DNA of 64,000 nt from Scatophagus argus. Its lineage: Eukaryota > Chordata > Actinopteri > Scatophagidae. The translations under genes were made by a program, and so were the position numbers. Positions 21,972 to 35,071 of the stretch are shown piece by piece; within the stretch, counting starts at the first letter, position 1; each line of letters begins with the position of its first letter. The DNA is taken from the NCBI RefSeq assembly GCF_020382885.2, contig NC_058493.1, positions 19,686,999 through 19,750,998 on the forward strand. Direction: 5' to 3'. Under the pieces are notes generated by a model, which made no database searches, was not told the DNA's origin, and was given only the letters and a program-made list of their open reading frames with translations.

Positions 21972-24900
21972 ATGACCATCCATGTAGAGGGGCTTGTGGC
22001 TATCGCGGTCTTCTATCTCCTGATCCTGTTCGTGGGGATCTGGGCGGCATGGAAGAACAAACACTCCGGGGAGGCGGAGGGCACCGACCGCAGCGAAACC
22101 ATCATGGTCGGAGGGAGAGACATCGGGTTATTTGTCGGTGGATTTACCATGACAGGTGAAGTTCGTATTTATTACTCAGTAACGCTTTGAGATTAACAAT
22201 TAATACTTAGGTCTGTTTTAACAAGTTTAATCTTAATTTCTGTTTGTTTCTAGCGTAGTTTCTGTATTTTTAATAATTCTTGTAAGGTCGTCACACCAGC
22301 AGCTTTAACGAAATGAGTTTTCCTCATAGAGGAAACAAAATAGTGTTACAGTGGAAGTTATTTTCTTAGCACTAAACGCTTCTTTTTCTCATGAGTTGTT
22401 TTTTTTTTTCTAACAGTGATGTTGTGTGTGATTTTCAGCGACCTGGGTTGGAGGAGGATACATCAATGGCACAGCTGAGTACGTGTATCTACCGGACTAT
22501 GGCTTGGCCTGGGCACAAGCTCCGTTTGGATATGCCCTCAGTCTTGTCGTGGGTGAGTGGCACTCTGCGTTTATCACGTTTTAAAACAGGCGTTCAGACG
22601 TATTCGCCGTAAGCAGGAGCACAACAGGGGCATTTTGACTGACTGACCACATCCTCTTCATCAGCCTCTTCATCATTTTATGATGTGATTATGGTTTTTT
22701 CCAATTTTATTTTAAAAACAGTACAAAATTAAGCCCTAAATATGTAGAAATCTATACTTGAAGATGACTAAAAATGCGTTTATCCTCAAGTATAGATTTC
22801 TACATATTTAGGGTTTAGTCTATATATTAGTATATATTTAAGGGTGTCTCAGCTCTGGGTGCTGGGAGGGTCAGTTCTCAGTCTGAAATGTGTCAACTCT
22901 TTGTGTCAGGTGGTCTCTTTTTTGCTAAACCCATGCGCTCACGAGGTTACGTCACCATGCTGGACCCGTTCCAGCAGCTGTATGGGAAACGCATGGGCGG
23001 CCTCCTCTTCATACCAGCACTCATGGGTGAGATCTTCTGGTCCGCTGCCATCTTATCTGCCCTTGGTGAGTTCATGTTTCTGTGCGTAACGCAGTAAAAT
23101 ATTCTTGTGAATTTATTCTCTATACGATGCTGCAGCAGCCGTAATATCCATTCATCTGTATGTCCATGACCTTAGGTGCTACTCTGAGTGTCATCGTGGA
23201 CATCAACATTAAGATGTCAGTGATCATCTCTGCACTCATTGCAATCTTTTACACCCTGGTTGGAGGACTTTACTCTGTGGCCTACACAGATGTTGTGCAG
23301 CTCTTCTGCATCTTTGTCGGCCTGGTAGGTTCATGTTGAGCACAAGCAAAAGGTAGACAGAAGTATTTAGGTGCCCTTCTTGTATTTCGTGCACCAAATG
23401 TACTTTGACCTTAAAATATGCCAAATCACTCCAAGAATTATGCTTAAAAACATAAAATGACAGTGCAAAGATTTATTTGTGACAAACCAGAAATGATAAT
23501 AATAAACTAATGTGGGATTTAAAAAAAAGAGCTAGAAGTAAATTCCTATTAATCCTTTTTGTTTCTAACTGTTCATTGCTGTATTTGTTTCTGGCTGTCT
23601 GCAGTGGATCAGCGTCCCCTTCGCTTTGACCAACACTGCGGTGTCAGACATCACTGTTACTGCAGTGAAGCAGGTGTACCAGTCACCCTGGAGAGGCAGC
23701 ATCCACAAGAGCGATACCTGGGTCTGGATCGACAACTTCTGCCTCCTGGTACGATAATCACGAATCGTTCACCTCTCGCTTTATCAGAACCAAGTCTAAT
23801 TTTCATCATCAGTCAACTCATTGACATCTGCCTTACAGATAGCTCTTTATCATATCTTAGCTGGACCTCATGGCAGAGTTTAATGCACTCTGACTTTACT
23901 GTTACATTCAAAAGTATGCGTCTCTGTCCTTAAAAAGAATAACTCCTCCTCTGTTGCGTTTTTCTTGAAATGTTTTCATTTTTGCCCTGTTGCCCTGCTG
24001 TACAGAGTGTGAAGGTCTTTGAGGCATATTTGTGCTTTTGTGATTACATGAACAAAACTGGCTTGTCTATGTTGGCGTTCAGTTCTGCAAATGTTACTCA
24101 CTGGTGTCTAAATGCGCTGCAGATGCTTGGAGGAATACCCTGGCAGGTGTATTTCCAGCGAGTCCTGTCTGCTTCCTCGGCTACCTACGCTCAGGTCCTC
24201 TCCTTCCTGGCTGCTTTCGGGTGCCTCATCATGGCTGTGCCCTCCGTTCTCATCGGGGCCATAGGGGCCTCCACAGGTTAGAGAGCTCACACATGAGCTT
24301 GCATATGCAAAGTCAGTGCGTGTATTTGCTTCAGCGGTAGGGAGGTCGGGCTCTGGATGTTGCCCTTAGATCTGAGAGAGCCTGGTAAATAGCAGCTGGT
24401 TCACCTCATCCATAATAAATCAGCAATCCGTTTAATAACCACACTGCTCGTGTAAATATTACATTAGAGGGAAGCTAGGGACCAAATTAGAGGTTTGATC
24501 TCCAGATTTTTAGGCGTCACATTCCTCCGTGAACATCTGAATACACAAGTTTATTTTGTCTTGCTTCAACATAAAAATAATAAACATGAGCTCTCATTAC
24601 AAACTTTCTGCTTTCCTATTATCAATAAAGTCTAGAAACAAAGAAACTAAATTGATAATATTTCATGTTCTCATGATTGTTCATGTTTGATACAGTTTTG
24701 AAATTTTAATGCATGAGTTTCATACTGAATATTGAATCAACTATGTCTTCAATTTCTATTATACTTCAATATTATGAATATTTTATCTAATGACCTTAAA
24801 GATCCTCTCCACACAATAAATAAAATTCCCTTATCAAAGTCCTTATAATGACACCTATTCCTTCTCTCTTGTTAATGATTCCAGAATATATGAATGTGCA

Positions 24901-26348
24901 AATATTTTCCCTTCCACAAGTTTTATTGCTGGACACAAGATGTCTCCTCCTTCACTGTAAAGTCCAGTCTCAGTGTATGTGCTCTGGAGGCTTTGATTTT
25001 TCACATCCCACTTGAGTACACTGACTACTGGCTTCCAAACTAATTGTGATGCTTGTGAACCATGCTTGCAGGTTCTGCTTCTTCAAATCAGATTTGCAGT
25101 GAGCACAGATAAAACTAAAACACTGTAGGAAGAAGAACCAACACACGTTCAACTGTAGTGACTTTAATGTTATTTATTTATGTTACAGTACATACTGGGC
25201 ATGTTGGGTGTGTCATTATAAATGTTAGTTAAAGTGCTAGATGCAAAGGCTGCTGGATGTCTTTTAGGACTGACTGACTGACTGAGAACCTTCATAGACC
25301 TTATAAATGTTAGTTGCATCTTTTCTTTTCTCAGACTGGAACCAGACAACGTATGGTGCCATTCCTCCTAAAAATAAGAACCAAGCAGACATGATCCTGC
25401 CCATCGTTCTCCAACACCTTTGCCCACCATTCGTCTCTTTTTTCGGGCTGGGTGCAGTGTCCGCAGCCGTCATGTCATCTGCAGACTCTTCCATCCTTTC
25501 AGCAAGCTCCATGTTTGCAAGGAACATCTACCAGCTCGCCTTCAGACAATCAGTAAGTATATCTGTGTCACTTAACAGTTTTCTGTCATGGTTTACACAA
25601 AATCCACTGTTGAGCTTGTTTTGGGCTGTTCTTCATGTGCCACAATCCTTTTATCGCTGCCCCTCTGTTTCCTCAGGCTTCTGACCGTGAGATCGTTTGG
25701 GTGATGCGTATCACCATCTTTGTGTTTGGTGGCCTTGCCACCTTGATGGCACTAGTAACCGGGACAGTTTATGGCCTGTGGTACCTGAGCTCAGACCTGG
25801 TTTACGTCATCATCTTTCCCCAGCTGCTCAGCGTCCTCTTTGTCAAAGGCACCAACACGTATGGCTCGGTGGCCGCCTACCTGTTCGGTATGGTGCTGCG
25901 CATAGGTGGAGGTGAACCCTACCTGCGATTGCCTCCTTTCATTTACTACCCTGGCTGGACCACTGAGTTGCGGATGGACAACATGACTGGAGAAATGGAG
26001 GAAGTTGTCATCCAGAAATTCCCCTTCAAGACCATTTCAATGCTCGCCTCCTTCGTGGGAAACGTTGCTTTCTCCTACCTTGCAAAGTACCTGTTTGAGA
26101 GCGGCAAGATTTCGCACAAATACGACTTTCTCGACGCAGTGGTGTCCAAGCACAGCGGAGAGATTATGGATAAGACAACGCTTGTAAGTCGTGGCAACAA
26201 CATCGGGCTGTCGGAGATGGCGCCTGTCAAACCGCGGCTGAGCGTGACCTTGACGGCCGCCTTCACGCGCCGTGACACGCTGCCGACTGAAACAGTGGAA
26301 GAAGAGGAGGAGTCCAGCCCTGACTCCTCTCACCATGATGAAGAATGA
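21972..26348 (+). CDS. slc5a7: High-affinity choline transporter 1 (CHT1)
   Basis: Sodium- and chloride-dependent choline uptake carrier of the SLC5 (sodium/solute symporter) family; at cholinergic nerve endings it is the rate-limiting supply step for acetylcholine. Coding exons: 21972-22155, 22439-22552, 22910-23065, 23176-23324, 23605-23748, 24123-24276, 25335-25552, 25677-26348. Phases agree and give 596 residues (human about 580). Exon 2 starts at 21930 with 42 untranslated bases; A at -3 favours this ATG. The hydrophobic N-terminus ([19 protein letters not shown]) is the first membrane segment. Further landmarks are [15 protein letters not shown], the glycosylation sequon NQT at 303-305, and an SSADSS motif typical of the family. 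The cytoplasmic tail keeps a DKTxLV dileucine-like endocytosis signal (538-543), then ends in an acidic EEEEE stretch that accounts for the extra length. A fish duplicate (slc5a7a or b) cannot be told apart here. Confidence 0.96.
22730..22817 (+). repeat. Perfect 28-bp inverted repeat in slc5a7 intron
   Basis: Left arm 22734-22761 (begins CCCTAAATATGTAGAAATCT) is the exact reverse complement of right arm 22786-22813, with a 24-base loop. Pairing can extend three more bases outward past one mismatch. It lies wholly inside the intron after the second coding exon (22553-22909). The transcript would fold into a hairpin of pre-miRNA size. It could also be a short palindromic MITE remnant. Confidence 0.75.
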
Positions 26349-28000
26349 CAAACTCAAAGTGTGACTTGTGACAGAGAACAGGTCACTCTGTTAGAAACTC
26401 CAAAAAGAAGTAACAATTAAGAGACAACAAGCAACCGTCCTCCCTCTGGACTATAAAGTACCACATCCTGCTTGTGGTGATTGGATAACAGCCAATTGTC
26501 AGGATATGTACTGTAGTGTAGCAGCTTGCTGATTGTCTGGATATGAAGTTGAAATACATCAAAAAAAAATACACACATACACTCTTATAGATAGTTCTTA
26601 TAGATAGTTGGGTGTACTGTATATTCATCATTTTTTGAACTGGTTTGTAGATACTTTACGAAAACTTTGTTCAGTGACTTTTTTTCAGTTTGTTTAAGTC
26701 CTTTTATGTCATTAACGAAAAGGCAGATCAGGATGCAGATGAGATAAGATAAGCTGCACATCGAGGAAATATTCGATCAGAAATATGACAAGGAATTAAA
26801 CAGTTACAGGTACTTTATAAGCAGCGACTTACAGCACACCCATAATTTGGAAGGAGTTATTTATTTAGCAAGTATGTACCAAGTAGATAAAAGCAATAAC
26901 ACACACATACACACACACACGTTGAACACAGCGATAATTATGAAAATCAGATTGTGAGAGAGTGAAAGTGAAATAAATCAGCAACAGGAAATGATGGAGA
27001 GAAGGAAATTTTCAAACTTCAGTCCGTCATATCAAGCCAGTTATTTTATGTCACATGTAACCAAATTCACATTTGTAGCACTGAATTAACTATAATGTCA
27101 TTAAGAGAAATATACTCAGTGACTTATAAGTCAACAACTGACACTGATTTTGTTTCATACAGTTTTTGACAGGCAATCATTTCTCTCATCTACGTTATTA
27201 TTATTAATGATCACTGACTCAAGAGGGAAACAATCCATGTATCACGCTGAGTAGAAAATATACAAGCAGTAGTGATGGTAGTTGACTTGAAGCATTAATT
27301 AATGTTCTCTTTAATGTCAGTTTTAATCATAAGAAATCAGTGTAAATTAGTGTTCAAAGTTTAAAGTTGTGTATTTTAACTGCCTTAATGAAACCTGTGA
27401 GAAAAGATACATTTAATGTCCACAGTTGTGACTGGACTTTGGTCAAACTGCAGCGAACAAAGACTTGAATATGAATGTAACCTCAACAAAAAGATCTAAT
27501 TATATCAAGTAGTGTACTTTCAACTGCTGTTTGTGAATATTTTTTGTTTGTGACTTCGCAAAGCCAAACAATAACTGTTGCAGAACAAAGCGGTTCTGAT
27601 TTACAATTCTGTTCTTTGTTGTTCACAGCAGTGTACAGATTATTTTCTCTGTGTTGTGTGTTTGTATGAATATGGAGAAAAAAGATCTATAGATTACAGA
27701 TAATGCTGGTTAAAATTTATTCACATAAGATGGAGAGGATTCTGTCTAAATGTTTATTTATTTTTGATGTTATAAAAGATGAAACAATAAAAAAAGAAGA
27801 AATTATTTCAGAATTTCAAAATATATAAATTCTACTTTTGTAAGAAGATAACATGGGTAATTCAAATTTATTTATTCGTTGACTCATATTAAAAAAAAAA
27901 ACAAACACTGAAAATATTTCAAATGCAGTTTGACTTGATTAGAGAAATTAACCCTTTCTTTAGATAGGAAATTACTGCAAAATGACATCTCACTGTGTGT
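26349..28000 (+). other. slc5a7: slc5a7 3'UTR and AT-rich flank
   Basis: Sequence after the TGA at 26346-26348. AATAAA hexamers occur near 26973 and 27786, so the 3' end could lie at either; neither is decisive. No other coding sequence was seen. Confidence 0.4.
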
Positions 28001-29834
28001 GTGTGTGTTGGGTGGGGGGAGGGGGTGTTAGCGTAGTGACCTGATGCGGAAACATTCTGGTCTTCAGGGACAAGGTTCTGCTGTGTGGTTTTTACAGCAC
28101 TGGTTCCCAACCTTTCTTGGCCAAGCAAAGCTGTGTTGACTTCGGGCTCGTTGTCACGTTGCATGGGTTCAACATAAAGTGATTCTTCACTTTCGGCTTG
28201 TTATATGCTCATATTTTTAGTTCAGATGAGGTCAAATTTACTAATTTACATAAAGAAAGAGCAGAGATTGTAAAAATGATTTCGTGTTTCTTCTTCTATT
28301 CTGTTAACCATTTCCTGACCCTTCAGATTTATCTTACAACCCCTTTATTTTCTAGGAATATTAGAGCTCATTTTAATGATATATGGCTTTTTTCTGTGCG
28401 TATTTTTAGGCTTAAAGGTGGCATCTCTCACTCTCTTTTGAAGACGTTCAGTTGCTTGTTATTGTAAAATATGTATCGTTCTGAAACCATCTTTCTTTGG
28501 GGAAGGCGTACAATGGTGTGGAATTTGCAGCCGGTCCAGGCTCTTTCTTGTCTCTCAGGCCCTTTAGCTAGCTGGATGGCGGACAGAGAAAGAGAACATG
28601 GCCGAAAACGTGACTGAAATTACAATCGCTTGGCTTGCATCTTTGTCCCCCTCCTTGGCCACACTGAAAGACAGCATCTTAAAATAGCTGTTCCTCTCTG
28701 GTTATTTACATTATCTTAAGTGCTGTGCTCTCTGTCTGGGACTCTGGGAGGAGCCACCAGGGAGTGGGTGGGGTTGCTGGTGGTCAGGCAGAGAAGAGGT
28801 GGGGTTTACAGGAGGGGTGTAGCTTTACTGGCGCCTGTTGCCATAAAATCCACCAGCCCTTATGCGCAGGGATGACGCAGGTGCCCCACCCATCCACGGC
28901 ACCTCCTCCCTCCATCTCTGGTGTCCTTTTTGATGTCCTTGAGAACTAACACCAATCCCATAAAAAGAACAAGAGGATGGAGAAAGAGAGAGAGTGTGTC
29001 CAACCTCCATTCATAGAAAGTACCTCAGAGAGCACTCATGATAATTAACAATTATGAAGGAAAACTGTCGGTTGTCCAAAAGTCAATCCATTTATTTATG
29101 CCTTTACGTATGAGCACGAGATTGCTGTGGGTGGGTGGGGGTTTTGCGTAGGAGTCTCTTCCTGAAAGCTTTTGGACGTTAACCAAAACAGATTCATTCA
29201 TTCGAAACGGCTGGATATATTTAGATTGTCCTATGACGCTTTCCAGCAGTCTGCATATCATTAGTTTTTTAAATTTTTACCAGTAAGGTCTGTGAATGAC
29301 CTTAAATTTCTTTTCCAGTTATTTAAAACCTCAAGGACTTGATCAGCTGGTCATGCAAACTGAAAACTATCCCTTCTTACAGCTGCATTTTTAATTTCCT
29401 TCTTCATTTGGAAGAAGATCCACTAACTGTCTAATTGGATCCCAAAAGAAGAACCAGTCAGACTTTATCCTCTGGCCCACAGACAGACACCATGTTTAAA
29501 TGTAAAATTTTTGCCATTTTTTTTCTTCACTACATTTTATCTCCTGCAGCTGTCTGGCTCATTTTCCCAGACCAACCTTAAGAGATAACAGGGAATTCTG
29601 GGAATCAAGGTCCCACAAGAGCACTTTACCTCAATGTGGACATGAGGAGATGAGATTACAGAAAGTAGACAGTGTATTCAGATAGACATCTCGAGTGTGC
29701 TGATGTCAGGCATAACTTAAGACAGAGGATTCTTATAAAGACGACTGTCAAGTTGAAGGAATGTTTGTTGTTTATTGTTTAATTTCTTAAAGGTCGGAAT
29801 CTGACCCAAATTTGCACTGATAATATTTCATTAA
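28001..29834. other. Intergenic DNA, no gene seen
   Basis: Mixed sequence with no exon recognised. The words TGGTTCCCAACCTTTCTTGG at 28100-28119 resemble the start of an old interspersed repeat common in fish. The stretch 28550-28960 is less AT-rich than its surroundings but has no coding signature. Confidence 0.4.
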
Positions 29835-29985
29835 GGGCGGCACGGTGGTGCAGTGGTTAGCAAGGTTAGCAAGAGGGTTCCAGGTTCGAATCCCGATCTG
29901 GGCCCTTCTGTGTGGAGTTTGCATGTTCTCCCTGTGCCTGCGTGGGTTTTCTCCGGGTACTCCGGCTTCCTCCCACAATACCAAA
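29835..29985 (+). mobile_element. tRNA-headed SINE fragment
   Basis: Starts GGGCGGCACGGTGGTGCAGT and carries a perfect polymerase III B-box-like GGTTCGAATCC at 29883-29893. It then has the body words GTGTGGAGTTTGCATGTTCT and CTCCGGGTACTCCGGCTTCC familiar from high-copy fish SINEs. A short deletion seems to have removed bases between the A and B boxes, leaving GTTAGCAAGGTTAGCAAG. The 3' tail is missing. The family name is not asserted. Confidence 0.8.
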
Positions 29986-30833
29986 AACAAGACAAACAAC
30001 AATTTCATTAAATCTGATCTCAGTTTAACTAACCTAACTGGAGTTTAAAAGATGAGTAAATTAAATTGGTTGGAGAGAGTTTCAAAATTCATAAATAAAA
30101 ATCAAGGTCTCTGAACCTCTGCTGCTTTGTGTTTCGTGTCTCTCACAAGTCGCCCAACAAGTTCAATAGACATTTTCCTCAATGACCTCTTTGACAGGAG
30201 GTGAATATTCTCAAAATTCCAAGTCTCTGTTACTGTGATCTGAGTGGGGAAGAGCCTTCAACCCATGCACAGCTTTCATCTGACTGAAGCTCCAAACACC
30301 AGCGCTGTTTCACAGACCGGAAAACTATGTTAATATTTCTTTGCTCTTCTTTTAATCATCATTTTTTCACAAAAAAAATTTCAGTTACCTGATTTAGAAA
30401 AAAAACATAACTTCTTTGCTAGTTTTTCCTTCCTCTTCCTTGAAAAAATCCAGTATCTGCTAACATTTTTTCTGTCAGAAGTGTAACTGCTGGATACAAG
30501 ATGTATTCAAGTTTTCAGATCACATGGTTGACTTCTAGTTGTGATGTCATAAAATCGCGCTTGTCTTATTAGATTTAAAGGTTAAAGATGGCCGCAGGAA
30601 CTTCCCCACCTGAGCAGATCAAAACAGCAACAGCATCATTCTGCACAGTGAAGCAGTAAGTTGCAGGGCATGAGACCTGGTTTCTGAATCAGACGGTCTC
30701 TACTCCAGATAGCGTGACTCGAAGCAGCTCGTATCTCATCCAAGGCTGAGGCACCACCATCACATTGGCAGGCCACTATTTATGTCCGTAAGTAATGTCC
30801 CCCTGTAATTTAATTGCAAGGCAGATAATTGAA

Positions 30834-30876
30834 ACATTGGAGCACATTGGAGCACATTGGAGCACATTGGAGCACA
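30834..30876 (+). repeat. 10-bp tandem repeat (ACATTGGAGC)
   Basis: About 4.3 perfect head-to-tail copies of ACATTGGAGC. A small minisatellite in intergenic DNA. Confidence 0.9.
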
Positions 30877-31080
30877 AAGAAGCGATGTGGGTTTGAGAAG
30901 GAGACGTGTGAGAGTATGTGTGTGGTATGTCAATGGAAACGATTGAGGGGAAAACAGCTTTGCTCATTGTTTTTTTTTTTAATATACATATATACAGGAG
31001 TAAAGACACATGCACAAACACACATACAGTATACACACACACACACACCATAGGATAATGTCATGTCTAATTGTGTCCCG

Positions 31081-31425
31081 AATATCTCTCCATCTCCTCC
31101 ATTAGTCCCTCCAAGCAGCTGAGGAGCATCTTTGGCAAAATGAATGTAGCGGCTGCTCTAATCGAATCAGCCACAAGAACCTAATTATAGAACCAGCTTT
31201 GTTCTGCCCGCTGCAGGTAGACCGGCCGGGGCTCACCGCAGGAATGAGGCGACTGGCCTGCAATCAGCAAACCCCCTGATTCTTAATGAGTCAGAGCCAT
31301 GAATCAGCTTCACTGATATGGAATTAAAGCTGGGAGGCAAATAGTTACTCAAATCCTCCCGAGACCAGATTTTACAAGTGGCGGAGAGCCGTCACCTCCA
31401 GCAGATCAATGAGAATCACATTTTT
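31081..31425. promoter_or_regulatory. Candidate conserved noncoding element
   Basis: A balanced-composition, repeat-free block inside AT-rich intergenic DNA. It holds homeodomain-type words (CCTAATTATAG, CTTAATGAGTCA, GGAATTAAAG) and an AP-1-like TGAGTCA. No open frame runs through it. By texture it resembles a developmental enhancer between slc5a7 and kctd12; conservation was not tested. Confidence 0.3.
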
Positions 31426-31548
31426 CCTTTGGACCTGCATGTATGCGGAGTCTGGGGGGAGACACTGAAAATGAGAATGTAACTGTGTGTATAAGCAACA
31501 GTCTTGTCAGTGTACCATTACACTGTTTTCTGAAGTTTTCTGTCTTTG

Positions 31549-31569
31549 AATATATATATATATATATAT
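31549..31569. repeat. (TA)n microsatellite
   Basis: Uninterrupted AT dinucleotide run of about 20 bases. Confidence 0.9.
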
Positions 31570-32734
31570 GGACTTAATCTGGCTCCGTTTTCATGAAAGA
31601 GTTCCAGTCTACAAACATGTCTCTGTCTCTGTCTCCTAAATCACATGTTCAGTCCAGATCACTGAATCGATGCAAAGCAAGTTTGCAACAGTTTCTCCTT
31701 ATTTTAACATATCATTTCAGCTGTATGGCATTAATGGATTTAAAACAGTGCCTTGATTTTGTTTTCATTTATGTCAAAACATTACAGTATCTTGAGGATA
31801 CGGTACCATAACTTACTGTACTTCAGATGATACAAGTATTTGAAGTATTGATCAACTTTGATGATAAATATGGTACAAAAACTATCTCAGTTAATAATAT
31901 TTGCAATCATAATTTTGCTGTATGAATCAAGGATTTACTGTCATGTAAAGCTGGATACTAGGCTGCTTTATATATTTACAATAATGCAGCAGATTCAACT
32001 AATAATAATTAGCTTGTCTTTTATTGTGGTCACTGAAATGACTTGCAAACTCTCAATATGAATCGGTTACTGTTTGACGAGAACATGAAACATTGTAATA
32101 TTCTGCTAAACATGCTGCCCGATGTATTACCTAAGTCGCCCTTCCATACAACACATTCCCCTCAGTCCGTCTCTTTTCTAAAGACAGAAAGGAAGAGACA
32201 TACTGGATGGACGGTCATTTTTTTCATCTCAAAGAAAGTCAGTGGGGAGAATAATGTAGCAGCCACACAAGCACATACAAAAGTGCACATTAGCCCCAGG
32301 GGACCTGTTCACTCTCCAAATGAAGACACTGAGGGAGGGAGAGTGGATGGGACTCATGTGAACCATTCACATACATGTGTGCACGAGGGCCCTGGTGCTG
32401 GTGGTGGTTGGGGGGATGAAGATGCTATTTGTATTTCATATAATTTTGGTTTTACACCCTTAACATATCAGATCAGAGAGAAATTATGAACATTTTTTAT
32501 TTTGAGTACACAACACAACAGAGATTGTGTTAAATTTGCCATAATTTAACTCCAGATATTATTGGTTACTGCAGCGTGACATTAAACTGACTGCAAGAGG
32601 CGTAGTATTAAGGGACAGAAATGGCGAAGCGGAAGAGAAGAAACAAAGGACAAAGGCAGGAAGAAAATGTTAGGAGGGTCGTCGTTGTACCTCTTAGCTC
32701 ATCACGACGCATCAGCCTGCAGCCCCGCCCTGTC

Positions 32735-32735
<1 letters not shown>

Positions 32736-32773
<38 letters not shown>
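32736..32773. repeat. (GT)n microsatellite
   Basis: About 19 perfect GT units. An inverted partner (CA)n lies 110 bases away at 32880-32922, so the pair could form a cruciform or hairpin. Confidence 0.95.
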
Positions 32774-32777
<4 letters not shown>

Positions 32778-32879
32778 TCTTTAGTATCAGTGCCTCGACT
32801 GAGTCTGAGCCAGAGGATCCATTAGAGTTGATTAAGGAGCACAAGGGTGCAGACGTAACCCTGAGAGAAGGTGACAAGA

Positions 32880-32922
32880 ACACACACACACTAACACATA
32901 CACACACACACACACACACACA
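32880..32922. repeat. (CA)n microsatellite
   Basis: CA run interrupted once near 32891-32899. It is complementary to the GT run at 32736-32773. Confidence 0.95.
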
Positions 32923-33110
32923 TACTGTACACATACTCGAACAATAGTAGTCATTCTTTACCAATGAGGGAGGGACAAATTTTAGTTGAAGCACAATAAG
33001 AAAGTGAGTAAAAGTGCGTGTGTGTGTGTGTGTGTGCTTGTGGGGCAGGTTGTCGAAGCTACCAGCCCAGTTATACAGTATGTCATTGTTGTGTTTACTG
33101 CTTGGTACTG

Positions 33111-33124
33111 CTGCCCCCAGGTGG
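33111..33124 (-). promoter_or_regulatory. CTCF-like motif, reverse orientation
   Basis: On the minus strand it reads TTGGCCACCTGGGGGCAGCA around the core CCACCTGGGGGCAG, one mismatch from the CTCF core and a good match in the flanks. It faces the plus-strand motif at 19978 across slc5a7. Confidence 0.45.
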
Positions 33125-34481
33125 CCAAGAAATCTGTAATTGCAGCTTTAAAAACCCTGGAAAAGTTGGTTTTTGCTTACCTACAACTAACATCCTGCCT
33201 TGTTGCAGGGATGTACAGGTGTACTCCAGACTTCTGTAACATGACTGATGGGTGTGTCTACAGGTGAAGCTGAACACACCCAGCAATCAGAGAGAGCAGT
33301 AAAGCACCACCTTACAGCTTGGGGTTAAGTTGGTAATTTAACTGTGACTTCATAACATTAAAGTATGTTTTGAACTGATGTTTATATTCTAACTTTTTAA
33401 ATCTCAACAACAGGAGATAAATGGTACAGTAAGCAGGTACTCAGCAATATGATAAAGGGAGCGTATATGAGTGTAAATAGTTCAGTGCAAATATGGAGCT
33501 GGAAATTTAGACTCAGGCACGAAAGTTATTTTATAGTCACATGTTCCATACCTCTGCCAGTCACATGGGTTCATTACCTATCTCTCTCTCTCACAGCAGG
33601 CGACCCATACAAACATCTGATGCTCATTCAGTGAACAGACACTAAGACTTAGCTGTGGATCCTCCACCTTCCAGCACTCTTCTTGATTCAGCACTTGTAC
33701 AAGACGCGTGAGTTTTTATTTTAACATGTGTTTATGTCCACTAAATGTTGTACATTTCAGGCTCCTCCCAAGGGGAGCTTTGTGAACTCAGAGACAGTAT
33801 GCGTCAAGCTCGCTCAGATTTATTCCAGAGCATCACATGAGGAGAGGCCAACTCTGTCAAACTAAATTAAAAACTGAAACACTGATGTGAATGTCCTGAT
33901 AGAAATCTTGCAGACACAAGACTCAAAACACAAGACTCAGTTGTATCCGGTCAGAGTTGGTACAGTAAGGATGAGTGTTTCTGTGTTGACAGGAAAGCAG
34001 AGAAGGTTTCAGCCTCTCATCTCTGTCTGTGTGCCAGACAGGAGCAGGGAAAGGATCACTGGAGAGGAGCCACGTGAGGGCGAGAGAGGGGAGACGGCAC
34101 ATGGATGATGGGCGCAGAGATGGTGCTGGGGGGGGGGGGTCACACTCCAGTATACTGCAGAATGACAGCGTTTTGGCGGGGTGTCACATCAGAGGGTTGC
34201 CTTAATGTCACAAGCTGGAGATCATATGAGTGACATGATAACATCATACAGCACTGCACACACGTACACACACACTCACCCACAAAACAACGTACAAACA
34301 CATCGTGAAAGCTCTGAAAAGCACTCACAACAATCCAACAGAACTTCACAATACAATGAGTATTTTCAACAAAATGACGGCTGCTCTTTTTAGCCATATT
34401 TACAGCTGCTATGACCTCAGCATAACATTTTTTTCAATGAATCAAAGGTTTCAGTACTAAAGTATGTGAACAGGATGTAAA

Positions 34482-34513
<32 letters not shown>
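34482..34513. repeat. (ATCT)n microsatellite
   Basis: Eight perfect tetranucleotide units. Confidence 0.95.
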
Positions 34514-35022
34514 CTTCTGACCACTGGGTGGAGCCAGGTGGACTGAAAACAGGGTAAACTTCCTTAAGCACCCTGCTTAAGGGTGTTTAAGGGTGCTTTG
34601 TGATGTTTTCTTCTCTGTAACTAAACTTAATTCGTTGTACTGTATTTTACTTGAATTTTTCTTTTTCTTTGACTTTATATAATATATTTATACATATTGT
34701 ACTTTACAACTCCAGTACATCACAGAGGAAAATATTTATAATTTCTTCTTCAATCTCGAAAATTAATGCAAAGTTTTGTACTAGAACTCCCATCTCCTAC
34801 AACAGGAATCACTGGATTAAAATACCTAATAGTTTATTTATTTATTTATTTTAAAATGCTAATACTTTTGTACTGTACTGTGGGATTTTAAGTGCACATC
34901 TTTTACTTGTAATGGAATATTATTACATCAACACAGACATGCGGTCGAGACTCGATAGAAGCACATTTTTGGTGTATTGTGCAGAGAGAGAGACTTCATC
35001 ATTTATTTTATTATAAAGAAAT

Positions 35023-35035
35023 GTGTGTGTGTGTT

Positions 35036-35070
<35 letters not shown>

Positions 35071-35071
35071 C
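35023..35071. repeat. Compound (GT)n(GA)n microsatellite
   Basis: A GT run with one TTTG interruption passes directly into about ten GA units. Confidence 0.9.

Noticed and set aside
29835..29985. Possible tRNA gene (B box present)
   Set aside because: No cloverleaf or acceptor stem; the surrounding words are those of a SINE.
32608..32994. ORFs on both strands across the GT/CA runs
   Set aside because: Their length comes from the microsatellites, which lack stops (Cys-Val and Thr-His runs). No domain or splice context.
34562..34602. Short inverted repeat AAGCACCCT / AGGGTGCTT
   Set aside because: Only about nine paired bases; expected by chance at this scale.
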